A stretch of DNA of 64,000 bases from an uncultured bacterium (GCA_947243845.1 CAMXIF010000008.1:60586-124585), one strand, 5' to 3'; positions 36,747 through 45,984 are shown, numbered from the stretch's first letter. Translations and numbers: made by a program. The notes: generated from the letters alone by a model not told the origin.

Positions 36747-37625
36747 ATGCAGGGAAAAATCATCAAGGGAATTGCCGGATTCTATTATGTCCATGTGGAG
36801 GGACAGGGAATCTATGAGTGCAAGGCCAAAGGAATATTCAGAAAAGAACATGTAAAGCCGTTGGTCGGTGATAATGTAGATATGGACGTGCTGGATGAAA
36901 GAGACAGACTTGGCAATATCCGCAGGATTTTGCCGCGAAAGAGTGCACTCATCCGGCCGGCAGTAGCCAATGTAGATCAGGCGCTGATTCTGTTTGCCAT
37001 TGTGAAGCCGAATCCCAATTTTAATTTGTTGGATCGATTCCTGATCCGCATGGAAAGGCAACATCTTTCCACGCTCATCTGTTTTAACAAACAGGATATT
37101 GCGACCAGTGAGGAGAAGGAGTCTTTGCGCAGGGCATATGAGACCTGCGGATATCAGGTGCTTTTTATCAGTGCGCTGGAAAATGAGGGGCTGGAGGAGG
37201 TTCGCGGACTGCTTCATGGAAAGACTACCACCCTGGCTGGCCCCAGCGGTGTCGGTAAATCATCCCTGATCAATAAGCTGGCTCCGGCAGCAAATATGGA
37301 AACCGGAGCTATCAGTGAGAAAATAGAACGGGGAAGGCATACGACCAGACATTCGGAGATCATTGCACTGGGGGAGGAGACTTATATTGTAGATACACCG
37401 GGATTTACGTTCCTTGACATCTCTGAGATCACGAAAGAGGAACTGGGGAGATATTATCCTGAATTTTTACAGTATGAACCAGAGTGCAGGTTCCGGGGCT
37501 GTGCCCACATGAGCGAACCTTCCTGCGGTGTTAAAGACGCCGTGGAGGCAGGGAGAATCAGCCGGGTGCGGTATGATAACTACAGGGTACTGTATCAGGA
37601 GTTGAAAGAAGTAAAACGATATTAA
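36747..37625 (+). CDS. rsgA: Ribosome small-subunit GTPase RsgA
   Basis: RsgA checks late 30S assembly. The 292-residue protein has the OB-fold (1-65), a circularly permuted GTPase with NKQD (G4) before GPSGVGKSS (G1) and DTPGF (G3), and the C-terminal zinc motif C-x-FRGCAHMSEPSC. GAAGGAGAG precedes the ATG. It ends the operon at a strong terminator; the rpe and thiN genes that often follow are absent. Confidence 0.96.
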   Translation: MQGKIIKGIAGFYYVHVEGQGIYECKAKGIFRKEHVKPLVGDNVDMDVLDERDRLGNIRRILPRKSALIRPAVANVDQALILFAIVKPNPNFNLLDRFLIRMERQHLSTLICFNKQDIATSEEKESLRRAYETCGYQVLFISALENEGLEEVRGLLHGKTTTLAGPSGVGKSSLINKLAPAANMETGAISEKIERGRHTTRHSEIIALGEETYIVDTPGFTFLDISEITKEELGRYYPEFLQYEPECRFRGCAHMSEPSCGVKDAVEAGRISRVRYDNYRVLYQELKEVKRY

Positions 37626-37637
37626 TGTTGTATCAGT

Positions 37638-37678
37638 CCGTTATCTGTTATGGGTACATAATGGGTAGCGGATTTTTT
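37638..37678 (+). terminator. Strong terminator of the stp-prkC-rsgA operon
   Basis: A 15-bp stem (37638-37652 with 37657-37671, including several G-U pairs) closed by the tetraloop GGTA is followed by ATTTTTTGC. Confidence 0.9.
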
Positions 37679-37696
37679 GCATCTGTCTATCCGTAA

Positions 37697-37725
37697 TTGC
37701 TTTTTTGCCCTTTTTATGGCATGAT
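37697..37725 (+). promoter_or_regulatory. Putative promoter of the siroheme/reductase operon
   Basis: TTGCTT (37697-37702), a 17-base spacer and CATGAT (37720-37725) would give a leader of about 85 bases before the start codon at 37819. Confidence 0.5.
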
Positions 37726-37755
37726 AAATAAAGAAAATATCGGTTTGTAAAAAGA

Positions 37756-37782
37756 AGAGGACATGGGCAGTAAGTCCTTTTT
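37756..37782 (+). terminator. Possible attenuator hairpin in the leader of the 861-residue reductase gene
   Basis: AGAGGAC (37756-37762) pairs with GTCCTTT (37774-37780), loop of 11, ending in a T-run. It lies between the predicted promoter and the first gene, where read-through control could act. The stem is short, so the call is tentative. Confidence 0.4.
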
Positions 37783-37818
37783 GGGGGAAACAAATCTTAT
37801 CAAGACAGGAGGTATGTT

Positions 37819-40404
37819 ATGCGGTTATTAGTGATTGGCGGTGTGGCGGCAGGTACAAAGGCTGCTGCGAAATTTAAGAGAGTAAATCCGGAGGCGGAAG
37901 TAACCATTGTCACGAAAGGAAAAGATATTTCCTATGCGGGCTGTGGGCTGCCGTATTACGTGGGAGGAGCCATTCCGGAGAAAGAACAGCTGATTGTGAA
38001 TACACCGGAAAAATACAGTTCGCTTACAGGTGCAATGGTCTATCCCCAGCGGGAGGTGGTTGCGCTTGACCCTGTTGGGAAGAAAGCGACAGCCCAAAAC
38101 ATCCGCACAGGGGCAGAGGAAATCTATGAGTATGATGCCTGTATCGTAGCCGTAGGGGCTTCTCCGGTGGTTCCGCCCTTGCCGGGGTTAAATCTGCCGG
38201 GTGTTTTTGTGATGCGTACACCGGATGACGCCATTGAGACAAGAGATTATATTGCAAGAGACGGTGTGAAACGTGCCGTGGTAGTGGGCGGCGGTTTTAT
38301 CGGTCTGGAAGTGGCAGAGAATCTGCTGGAGAAGGGTCTGTCGGTGACCCTGATTGATATGGCGCACCAGATTATGCCGGGTTTTGATGCAGAGATGGCA
38401 GATTATGCGGTGCGGCATTTGGCAAAGAAGGGCATTAAGGTAATGACAGCCACAAAACTGGAAGGTGTGACGGGAGATGAGAGAGCGGAAGGCGTGCAGA
38501 CAGATAAAGGGCTGCTTCCCGCAGATGTGGTAGTTCTCTCCATCGGTATCCGTCCAAATACAGGATTTTTACAGGACACCGGGATGGAAATGTTTAAAGG
38601 GACGATCTTGGTGGATGAGAAGATGGCTACCAATCTGCCGGATATTTATGCGGCCGGTGACTGTGCTATGGTGAAAAACCGTCTTACCGGGGAAAGACAA
38701 TGGTCCCCCATGGGGTCTTCCGCCAATATGGAAGGCAGGACGCTGGCGCTCTCACTGGGCGGCCGGGATGTGACTTATCCGGGCGTGCTGGGTACGGGAG
38801 TGGTAAAATTGCCGGGACTGTCCGGGGGCAGAACAGGATTGTCGGAGGAACAGGCCAAAGCGGCGGGGTATGCGCCCATCTGTGCGCTGGCAGTGACTGA
38901 TGACAAGGCGCATTATTATCCCGGCAGCGCCTGGTTTGCGATCAAACTGGTGGCGGATACGGCAACCCACAAACTGCTGGGTATCCAGGTGTTGGGACCG
39001 GGCGCCATAGATAAGGTGACGGATATTGGTGTGATGGCAGTGACCTTCGGGGCCACATTGGAACAGATGACCTGTCTGGATCTGTCCTATGCGCCTCCCT
39101 TTTCCACAGCAATCCACCCCTTTGTACAGGCCGTACATATGCTTTTGAATAAAATCCATGGGGACTTGGACAGCTTCACGCCGGCGGAATATCTGGCGGG
39201 GGCAGCCAGGGAATATCGTGTTATTGATGTGAATCCGGCAGGCCCCACGATTGCTGGTGCGACTTATGTGGATTTACTGAAAGTAAAAGGGGAAGTGCCG
39301 GGACTTGGCAAGGACGAGAAATTGCTGCTTGTCTGCGCGAAGGGTAAGAGGGCATATCTGTTACAGAACAGACTGAAACGCTATGGTTATACAAACACGA
39401 AGGTGTTGGAAGGCTCTTCTTTCTTCAATGTGGTGAAAGTGGAGAGTAAACCGGGTGTGGTGACGGTTCCGGCAGAAGAAATCACCCGTGTGAAGGCGCT
39501 TGGCTGTCTGCACAATAAGGGGACGGACAATTTTAACGTCCGTGTGATCACCAGAAACGGTAAAGTCACCGCTGCGGAGCATAAGAAGATTGCGGAAGCG
39601 GCGCAGATGTTTGGAAGCGGAGATGTGGTCATGACAACGCGTCTGACCATGGAAATTGTGGGAGTGCCTTTTGATAAGATTGAGGACGTGAGGGCATTTC
39701 TGGCGGAAGAAGGATTGGAGACCGGCGGCACGGGTTCCAAAGTGCGTCCGGTAGTGGCATGTAAGGGAACCACCTGTCAGTATGGCCTTTTGGATTCCTA
39801 TGCCTTGTCTGATAAGATACACGAGCGGTTCTTCCATGGGTATGCATCCGTGAAACTGCCGCACAAGTTCAAGATTGCGGTGGGCGGCTGTCCGAATAAT
39901 TGTGTGAAGCCCGACCTGAATGATTTTGGCATAGTGGGACAGAAAGTACCGGTAATCGATCTGGAGAAATGTCATGGCTGTAAGATTTGTCAGGTTTCGT
40001 TAGCATGTCCGGTGGAGGCATCTCAGGTAGTAGACGGCAAACTGGTGATAGATCCTGACAAGTGCAATAATTGCGGACGTTGTGTGGGCAAGTGTCCGTT
40101 TAAGGCATCGGAAGAAAGCCAATATGGTTATCGAATCTACATTGGCGGACGCTGGGGCAAGAGAGTGGCCCATGGACAGAAGCTTAATAAGATATTCCTG
40201 GATGAAGAAGAAGTACTTTCTGTTTTGGAGAAGGCAATCTTGTTGTTCCGTGAACAGGGACATACGGGAGAACGTTTTGCTGATACCATCAGCAGACTGG
40301 GATTTGAAAATGTACAGGAACAGTTACTTACAGATGATCTGCTTGCTCGAAAGGAGGAGATCATCGGGGCGAAGCTGCATTTGAAGGGCGGCGCTACCTG
40401 CTAA
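37819..40404 (+). CDS. Fusion: CoA-disulfide-reductase-like flavoprotein + rhodanese + siroheme sulfite-reductase-like module + two ferredoxin clusters
   Basis: This 861-residue protein joins four modules. Residues 1-445 are a pyridine-nucleotide-disulfide oxidoreductase with FAD motif GGVAAGTKAA, NAD(P) motif VVVGGGFIGLEVAE (154-167) and single redox Cys C42 in SYAGCGLPYY, as in CoA-disulfide reductases. Residues ~455-545 are rhodanese-like with C506 in CAKGKRA. Residues ~560-710 resemble small anaerobic sulfite reductases: C648, C653 (C-x4-C) and C691, C695 (C-x3-C) could hold the coupled siroheme/4Fe-4S centre. C718/721/724/730 and C749/752/755/759 form two ferredoxin clusters. It could pass electrons from NAD(P)H to sulfite, nitrite or a persulfide. 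The downstream siroheme genes support this. AGGAGG precedes ATG. The exact reaction is unknown. Confidence 0.85.
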   Translation: MRLLVIGGVAAGTKAAAKFKRVNPEAEVTIVTKGKDISYAGCGLPYYVGGAIPEKEQLIVNTPEKYSSLTGAMVYPQREVVALDPVGKKATAQNIRTGAEEIYEYDACIVAVGASPVVPPLPGLNLPGVFVMRTPDDAIETRDYIARDGVKRAVVVGGGFIGLEVAENLLEKGLSVTLIDMAHQIMPGFDAEMADYAVRHLAKKGIKVMTATKLEGVTGDERAEGVQTDKGLLPADVVVLSIGIRPNTGFLQDTGMEMFKGTILVDEKMATNLPDIYAAGDCAMVKNRLTGERQWSPMGSSANMEGRTLALSLGGRDVTYPGVLGTGVVKLPGLSGGRTGLSEEQAKAAGYAPICALAVTDDKAHYYPGSAWFAIKLVADTATHKLLGIQVLGPGAIDKVTDIGVMAVTFGATLEQMTCLDLSYAPPFSTAIHPFVQAVHMLLNKIHGDLDSFTPAEYLAGAAREYRVIDVNPAGPTIAGATYVDLLKVKGEVPGLGKDEKLLLVCAKGKRAYLLQNRLKRYGYTNTKVLEGSSFFNVVKVESKPGVVTVPAEEITRVKALGCLHNKGTDNFNVRVITRNGKVTAAEHKKIAEAAQMFGSGDVVMTTRLTMEIVGVPFDKIEDVRAFLAEEGLETGGTGSKVRPVVACKGTTCQYGLLDSYALSDKIHERFFHGYASVKLPHKFKIAVGGCPNNCVKPDLNDFGIVGQKVPVIDLEKCHGCKICQVSLACPVEASQVVDGKLVIDPDKCNNCGRCVGKCPFKASEESQYGYRIYIGGRWGKRVAHGQKLNKIFLDEEEVLSVLEKAILLFREQGHTGERFADTISRLGFENVQEQLLTDDLLARKEEIIGAKLHLKGGATC

Positions 40405-40431
40405 AGAGATAAAGTGCTATGGTGATAAGCG

Positions 40432-41565
40432 ATGGAGTGTATTAGTATTAGCCACAAGACAGCGGCGTCCGGGGTGCGGGAGCGGTTTTATGTGCCGAAG
40501 GACGAAGTGGGGGATTTCCTGCGAAAACTCCGGGCCGCTGCGGGGGTAGAGGAGTGTGTACTGTTATCTACCTGTAACCGTACAGAGATTTACGTACAGG
40601 GAGAGGGTAACAGCTTCCGGGGATTAGAGGAAGTTCTGGCAGAAGCCTCAGGATGCGCCGGAGAACAGATTCGGAATCTGATCAGAAGATATCAGGGGCG
40701 TAATGCGCTGCATCATTTGTTCCGTGTGGTCTGTGGAATGGAGTCTATGGTGATCGGGGAAGATGAAATCCTTGGACAGGTGCGGGATGCTTATTGTTAT
40801 GCCAAAGACGCAGGATATACAGGGTATGAACTGAATAGTGTTTTTCAGGCGGCGCTTGCCTGTGCCAAGCGGGTAAAAACGGAGACCATGATTTCCAAAA
40901 CAGCGGTGTCCGTGGCAACATTGGCGGTTAATGAAGTGATACATCTGCCAATGGCGAATAAGACAGTGCTATTGATGGGCAGCAGCGGGAAGATGGGTGG
41001 TATTATCCTGAAAAATCTGCTGAACCAGAAAAATATTCGTATCATCGCCACAGTGCGGTCGCACAACGGCATCAGCCACAGTGGCAGCGCAGGAATAGAA
41101 CACGTGGATTATCAGGATCGATATGCCAGTCTGGAGGCAGCGGATGCAGTTATATCAGCCACATCCAGCCCGCATTATACCCTGACGGCAGGGCGGGTCA
41201 AGGAGGCGATACGAACGCCGAAGGAAAGGCTGTTTCTGGATATCTCCATGCCGCCGGATCTGGATGCGGAAATCGGAAAAATGGAGCACTGTCGTCTGGT
41301 AGCGTTGGATGATATCGAAAAGCTGGCGGAGGATAATAACAGGTTAAAGCAGCAGGCCTTTGCGGATGCAGGGGAGATTCTGCACGAGGAACTGGAGAAA
41401 ATCTGCAAGGTGCTGGCTTTTCACCGGTTTACGGAGGATGACATGCGCTGGAAAGAGCGGTATGCGGATTGTTCGGCAGAAAAGATATTGTACTTGCTGC
41501 GGGATAAACTGGACAGCAGTTCTTTTGAGGCGGTCTTGAAGGTGTTGGATGGCGCAATGACATAA
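40432..41565 (+). CDS. hemA: Glutamyl-tRNA reductase
   Basis: It reduces glutamyl-tRNA to glutamate-1-semialdehyde with NADPH, the first step of the C5 tetrapyrrole pathway. STCNRTEIYV contains the catalytic Cys (C50), GMESMVIGEDEILGQV follows at about 102-117, and the NADPH domain has LLMGSSGKMGG. At 377 residues it lacks part of the C-terminal dimerisation domain of the ~420-residue enzymes. It starts 27 bases after the reductase fusion in the same direction, beginning the siroheme gene row. Confidence 0.94.
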   Translation: MECISISHKTAASGVRERFYVPKDEVGDFLRKLRAAAGVEECVLLSTCNRTEIYVQGEGNSFRGLEEVLAEASGCAGEQIRNLIRRYQGRNALHHLFRVVCGMESMVIGEDEILGQVRDAYCYAKDAGYTGYELNSVFQAALACAKRVKTETMISKTAVSVATLAVNEVIHLPMANKTVLLMGSSGKMGGIILKNLLNQKNIRIIATVRSHNGISHSGSAGIEHVDYQDRYASLEAADAVISATSSPHYTLTAGRVKEAIRTPKERLFLDISMPPDLDAEIGKMEHCRLVALDDIEKLAEDNNRLKQQAFADAGEILHEELEKICKVLAFHRFTEDDMRWKERYADCSAEKILYLLRDKLDSSSFEAVLKVLDGAMT

Positions 41566-41579
41566 GTGGGAGAACCGGC

Positions 41580-42224
41580 ATGGGATATTTTCCGTTTTTT
41601 ATGGAATTAAAAGGAAAGAATGGCATTGTTGTGGGCGGTGGAAAAGTGGCGGCCAGAAAAGTAGAGAAGCTTTTGCTGTTTGATCCATCTTTAATAGTGA
41701 TTGCACCTGTGATAGAAGAATGTATGAGGGTACAAGGAGGGCTGCCGCAAAGGGATGCGGCGGCTTCTCTTCAGTTTGAGGAACGCGAAGTGCAGATGGA
41801 AGATTTGGATGGGGCGGATTTTGTGGTAGCAGCAACGGATGATGAGGCATTGAACGGACGTATTGCGGAGTATTGCAGTGCAGAACGGATTCCGGTCAAT
41901 GTGGTGGATGACAGGGATAAGTGCACTTTTTTCTTCCCGGCACTGATCAAGGAGGGGCCGCTTACCATTGGGATTTCCACAGACGGCAAAAGTCCGTTGG
42001 CGGCGTCATGGGTGAGACAGGAGATTTCCGGTAAGCTGCCGAACGGAATAGGAAACGCAATTGACTTGTTGGGTCAAATACGACCTGCCGTGATGCAGTT
42101 GGAGATGGAGGAAACTGACAGAAAGAAATTGTTCGAGAAGCTGTTTCATTATTGTCTGGAAAAAGAGGAAAAAGTATCGGTGGAGGAACTTATGGGCCTT
42201 TTGCAGGCAGATTTTGAAAAGTGA
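41580..42224 (+). CDS. Precorrin-2 dehydrogenase / sirohydrochlorin ferrochelatase (Met8/CysG-N type)
   Basis: The 214-residue protein begins with a Rossmann motif VVGGGKVAARKVEKLL (about 17-32), followed by VAATDDEALNGRIAEYC and NVVDDRDKCTFFFPA, the pattern of the CysG N-terminal domain and Met8p. It oxidises precorrin-2 to sirohydrochlorin with NAD+, and related proteins also insert iron. No separate ferrochelatase (SirB, CbiK) is in the row, so this protein may do both last steps of siroheme synthesis, or a chelatase lies elsewhere. The GAGAACCGGC upstream gives a weak ribosome site. Confidence 0.88.
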   Translation: MGYFPFFMELKGKNGIVVGGGKVAARKVEKLLLFDPSLIVIAPVIEECMRVQGGLPQRDAAASLQFEEREVQMEDLDGADFVVAATDDEALNGRIAEYCSAERIPVNVVDDRDKCTFFFPALIKEGPLTIGISTDGKSPLAASWVRQEISGKLPNGIGNAIDLLGQIRPAVMQLEMEETDRKKLFEKLFHYCLEKEEKVSVEELMGLLQADFEK

Positions 42225-42243
42225 CAGAAGGGGATTCGACTAT

Positions 42244-43323
42244 ATGATCAGGATTGGGACAAGAGGGAGCAAACTGGCATTGCGGCAGGCAGCGCTGGTG
42301 CAGGAAGCGCTGCTACAGGTGGATAGTCAGATAGCGACAGAACTTGTGATATTACATACCAGAGGCGACAGGATACAAGACAGACCGATTTCTGAAATCG
42401 GAGAGAAAGGTATCTTTGCAACGGAACTGGAGCAGGCATTGATCAGAGGGCAGATTGACCTTGCAGTACATTCGGCAAAAGATCTGCCGATGAAGTTAGC
42501 GGATGGTCTGGTGATTGCGGCTGTTTTGCCAAGGGCTGATGTGCGGGATGTGCTTGTGGTGCCCAAGGGAGGAAGAACGCCTTTTGTAAGGCAGGAAATG
42601 GATGATGGATGCGGTATGGAACTGTTTAAAAGTGGGATAGTGCAGTACCAAAGGCATGCAGGAGATATTTCCTGTCCATCTTATAGAATAGGGAGCGGCA
42701 GCAGGCGGCGGCAGATGCTGGCGGGAATGGTATGGGAGCATGTAATCTGTGAGGAAATCCGTGGCAATGTAGATACCAGACTTCGCAAACTAAAAGAAGG
42801 CAGTTATGACGGCATTCTATTGGCAAAGGCTGGTTTGGATCGTTTGGGTATTGCGGCTGATCAGGAAAAGGATTTTGATTTTTATCCACTTTCCCCGGAA
42901 GTATTTTTGCCGGCGGCCTGTCAGGGAATCATTGCGGTGGAGGCTTTACAGGATTCTGAGATAGTTCAAATCTGCAGAAAGATGACAGACAAGGAGACGG
43001 AGTTGTGTTATCTGGTAGAACGGGAAGCGCTGGCACAGCTTTCGGCGGATTGCAGTGAGGCTGCAGCTGCCTGGTGCAGACGGATGCAGAATCAGCAGAC
43101 CTGTGAAGCGGTGTGCGTTACGGCGGAACAGGATCATGAAGCGGTGTGCGCTACGGGCGGGTCGTGTACGGAATCAGCGGACATAGCGGATAACTTGATT
43201 TTGGATGTGATGTATGCACAAAGCAGGGTAAGGCTCGCCTGCCCGGCCATAGAGGAAGAAGGCAGACAGCTGGCATGTCAGGCGGCAAAGATGGTCAGAG
43301 CAAAGAAAGCTGAGGGCAGATAA
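42244..43323 (+). CDS. hemC: Hydroxymethylbilane synthase, divergent C-terminus
   Basis: HemC joins four porphobilinogens into hydroxymethylbilane. The start MIRIGTRGSKLALRQA, EIGEKGIFATELE, DLAVHSAKDLP and RIGSGSRRRQ (substrate-binding Arg cluster) are family motifs. The dipyrromethane cofactor Cys should be C270, but the usual G-G-C-x-x-P-x-G context reads SADCSEAAAAWC. There is also an extra ~25-residue segment (about 112-145) before RIGSGSRRR and a Cys-rich repeat (EAVCVTAE/EAVCATGG) near 288-304. At 359 residues it is longer than the usual ~310. The start at 42244 is preferred to an upstream ATG at 42214 that overlaps the previous gene. Confidence 0.9.
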   Translation: MIRIGTRGSKLALRQAALVQEALLQVDSQIATELVILHTRGDRIQDRPISEIGEKGIFATELEQALIRGQIDLAVHSAKDLPMKLADGLVIAAVLPRADVRDVLVVPKGGRTPFVRQEMDDGCGMELFKSGIVQYQRHAGDISCPSYRIGSGSRRRQMLAGMVWEHVICEEIRGNVDTRLRKLKEGSYDGILLAKAGLDRLGIAADQEKDFDFYPLSPEVFLPAACQGIIAVEALQDSEIVQICRKMTDKETELCYLVEREALAQLSADCSEAAAAWCRRMQNQQTCEAVCVTAEQDHEAVCATGGSCTESADIADNLILDVMYAQSRVRLACPAIEEEGRQLACQAAKMVRAKKAEGR

Positions 43324-43407
43324 TCAGAGGAAGCAGTAGACACTGATGCAGGAAAAGGGATTCGGAAAAGCGGCGAACATGCTGCGGGAAAAGGAGAATG
43401 CAGGAAC

Positions 43408-45024
43408 TTGAGGGAAGGTAAGGTATATCTGGCGGGCGGCGGCTGCGGCGATGTGAGCCTTGTGACGTGGAAAACATTAAACATTCTGAAACACTGTGAC
43501 ACGGTGGTATATGACAGTCTGGTACCAGAAGAACTTCTGCAATGGACCAAGCCGGATTGTGAAAAGATATATGTGGGAAAACGGTATGGCAGTCATGCCA
43601 GAATACAGTTGGAGATCAATGCCCTTCTGGTGGAAAAGGCGCGGGAGGGAAAGCTGGTTTTACGGCTCAAAGGCGGTGATCCCTATGTATTTGGCAGAGG
43701 AGGGGAAGAGTTTATTGCGGTGCAGGAAGCAGGGATTTGCTGTGAAGAGATACCGGGGATTACATCGGCGATTGCGGTTCCGGCGGCGGCCGGGATTCCG
43801 GTTACCCACAGAGGGCTTTCGGACAGCGTCACGGTGGTGACAGGAACTGCGGCAGACAAAGATGGGCATGCGGAATTAAACATGGATTTTAATGCGCTGG
43901 CGCGCCTTTCCGGGACGTTGGTCATCCTGATGGGAATGCATCATCTGGCTCAGATTGTGACAGGACTGCTGGCGGCCGGAAAGAACCGGAACACGCCCTG
44001 TGCCATTATCATGGACGGAACCACCAAAAGGCAGAGAGTCTTAAGGACAGTATTATATGAACTTCCGGCAAGGGCGGCAAAACAGGGTTTTACATCACCG
44101 GCGGTGATTGTGATCGGCGCGGTGGCCAGGCTGGAATTGACAGCAGAGGAAAAAGGCGGAGGCTATACGGAGTGGACAGAAGCAGGCAAGGCCCAAATGG
44201 ATGCTGCCGGGGCGGATGATGTCCGGGTTGACCGGGAAGTCCTGGTGGGGGTGACAGGAACGAGACATTTTGTGGATAAACTCTCGTCCATGCTTCGAAA
44301 CAGGGGAATATCCGCGTTGGATATGGGTTTTATGGAAATAAAGCCGGACCGGGAAGCCCTGCCGGAATTTGCAGACTATGGATGGCTTGTGTTTACCAGT
44401 CCAAACGGTGTCAGAGTGTTTCTTGATAAAATGAAAGAAGAACAGCGCGATTTGCGGACGCTTTCTGATAACCATATCGCAGTGATTGGCCCAGGAACAG
44501 CGGCAGCGCTGCAGGATGCCGGAATTTATGCAGACTATATGCCCACTGTTTTTGATACGGCGCATTTGGCACAGGGGCTGGCTGATAGAATATTGGCGGA
44601 GCAGATAGAGGAAGGCACCGGGAAAAGATGTCCGGCAGTTTTCCTGCGGGCAAAACAGGGAAGCGATATCATGCCGTCCATTTTTCGGGAGAAAGGAATT
44701 TCTTATATGGAATATCCCCTCTATGAACTGGGCGTGCAGGAACAAAAAAGGAATGCAGTTTTGACAAATCAACCGGAATATATTGTTTTTGGTTCCGCCA
44801 TGGGAGCAAGAGCCTATTTTGAAGGTCTGCAAGAAAAGGAACTGCAAAATACAAAGAGCCGTTATGTCTGCATCGGGGAATGGTGCGCAAAAGAAGTACA
44901 AAAATATGTGCAAGCCCCTTTTCTGATTGCAGAGGAATCCAGTGTGGATGCTGTAGCGGAATGTCTGTGCAGAGAGATAGATAGCAAAGAGATTGGAAAG
45001 GGAGATAATGATGTATCGATTTAG
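43408..45024 (+). CDS. cobA-hemD: Uroporphyrinogen-III C-methyltransferase fused to uroporphyrinogen-III synthase
   Basis: Residues 1-~245 are SUMT (LRLKGGDPYVFGRGGEE near 86-102, VTHRGLSDSVTVVTG near 131-145), which methylates uroporphyrinogen III to precorrin-2. Residues ~270-530 are HemD-like (VFTSPNGVRVFLDKM, GPGTAAALQDAG), which cyclises hydroxymethylbilane. Such CobA-HemD fusions are common in Firmicutes. The first glycine loop, usually G-A-G-P-G-D, reads GGGCGDVSLVT here. The start is taken as TTG at 43408 (AGGA just upstream) because the family begins GKVYL; no in-frame ATG is near. It overlaps hemB by 14 bases. Confidence 0.93.
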   Translation: MREGKVYLAGGGCGDVSLVTWKTLNILKHCDTVVYDSLVPEELLQWTKPDCEKIYVGKRYGSHARIQLEINALLVEKAREGKLVLRLKGGDPYVFGRGGEEFIAVQEAGICCEEIPGITSAIAVPAAAGIPVTHRGLSDSVTVVTGTAADKDGHAELNMDFNALARLSGTLVILMGMHHLAQIVTGLLAAGKNRNTPCAIIMDGTTKRQRVLRTVLYELPARAAKQGFTSPAVIVIGAVARLELTAEEKGGGYTEWTEAGKAQMDAAGADDVRVDREVLVGVTGTRHFVDKLSSMLRNRGISALDMGFMEIKPDREALPEFADYGWLVFTSPNGVRVFLDKMKEEQRDLRTLSDNHIAVIGPGTAAALQDAGIYADYMPTVFDTAHLAQGLADRILAEQIEEGTGKRCPAVFLRAKQGSDIMPSIFREKGISYMEYPLYELGVQEQKRNAVLTNQPEYIVFGSAMGARAYFEGLQEKELQNTKSRYVCIGEWCAKEVQKYVQAPFLIAEESSVDAVAECLCREIDSKEIGKGDNDVSI

Positions 45025-45970
45025 AAGACTGAGAAGAGATGAGAGAATCCGTGCCATGATGCAGGAGACAAGGCTGCATCCCAAAGATTTCATTTATCCC
45101 ATTTTCGTGATTGAAGGGGAGAAGATTCGGAATCCGGTGGAGTCTATGCCGGGGGTTTTTCAATATTCCATCGACTGTCTGGAAGAGATTCTGGAACAGG
45201 TAAAGGCAGCGGGCATTGGCGGCATCATGCTTTTTGGGATTCCACAGCATAAGGATTTGCAGGGGAGTCAGGCCTATGCGCGGGACGGCATCACACAGAG
45301 GGCGGTTCGATTGATTCGGGAAAAGTATCCGGAGATCTATATTGTGGTGGATGTATGCCTGTGCGAGTACACTTCCCATGGCCATTGCGGGATGGTGTGC
45401 GGTGAAGAAATATTAAACGATGAAACCCTGCCATATCTGGTGAAAATGGCAGTGAGTCTTGCGGAAGCCGGCGCTGACATGGTGGCGCCCTCGGATATGA
45501 TGGATGGCCGGGTGGCAGCCATACGGGAGGGGTTAGATCAGGCGGGATTTACCCAGGTTCCTATCATGGCTTACAGCGCGAAATTTGCTTCCGCTTATTA
45601 CGGGCCCTTCCGGGATGCGGCACATTCGGCACCAGGATTTGGAGATCGCAAAAGCTATCAGATGGACTTTGCCAATGGTCAGGAGGCATTGCGGGAGATC
45701 CGGGCGGATATAGAAGAGGGGGCGGATCTTGTGATGGTCAAGCCGGCGCTTGCTTATCTGGATGTATTAAAAGAGGCGGCGCTTGCCTTTGAGATGCCGC
45801 TTGCAGTGTATAACGTGAGCGGTGAATATGCGATGGTGAAGGCAGCTGCGGCCAATGGATGGATTGATGAGAGAAGGATCGTGTTGGAGAATCTCACAGC
45901 CATGAAGCGGGCCGGCGCAAAGATTATCATTACCTATCACGCGCTGGATGCAGCAAAGTGGATTGTGTGA
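45011..45970 (+). CDS. hemB: Porphobilinogen synthase (delta-aminolevulinate dehydratase)
   Basis: It condenses two 5-aminolevulinates into porphobilinogen. The zinc-binding active site DVCLCEYTSHGHCG (three Cys) marks the zinc-dependent type; the Schiff-base lysines lie in MAYSAKFASAYYGPFRDA and MVKPALAYLD. The 319-residue length is normal. The start is the second of two adjacent ATGs, 6 bases after GGGAG, inside the last codons of the cobA-hemD gene, so translation is coupled. Confidence 0.96.
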   Translation: MYRFRRLRRDERIRAMMQETRLHPKDFIYPIFVIEGEKIRNPVESMPGVFQYSIDCLEEILEQVKAAGIGGIMLFGIPQHKDLQGSQAYARDGITQRAVRLIREKYPEIYIVVDVCLCEYTSHGHCGMVCGEEILNDETLPYLVKMAVSLAEAGADMVAPSDMMDGRVAAIREGLDQAGFTQVPIMAYSAKFASAYYGPFRDAAHSAPGFGDRKSYQMDFANGQEALREIRADIEEGADLVMVKPALAYLDVLKEAALAFEMPLAVYNVSGEYAMVKAAAANGWIDERRIVLENLTAMKRAGAKIIITYHALDAAKWIV

Positions 45971-45984
45971 AGTATTGTGCTTTG

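Noticed and set aside
37819..40404. Simple NADH oxidase or plain CoA-disulfide reductase annotation
   Set aside because: These families end near residue 450-560. The remaining 300 residues contain rhodanese, siroheme-type Cys pairs and two ferredoxin motifs.
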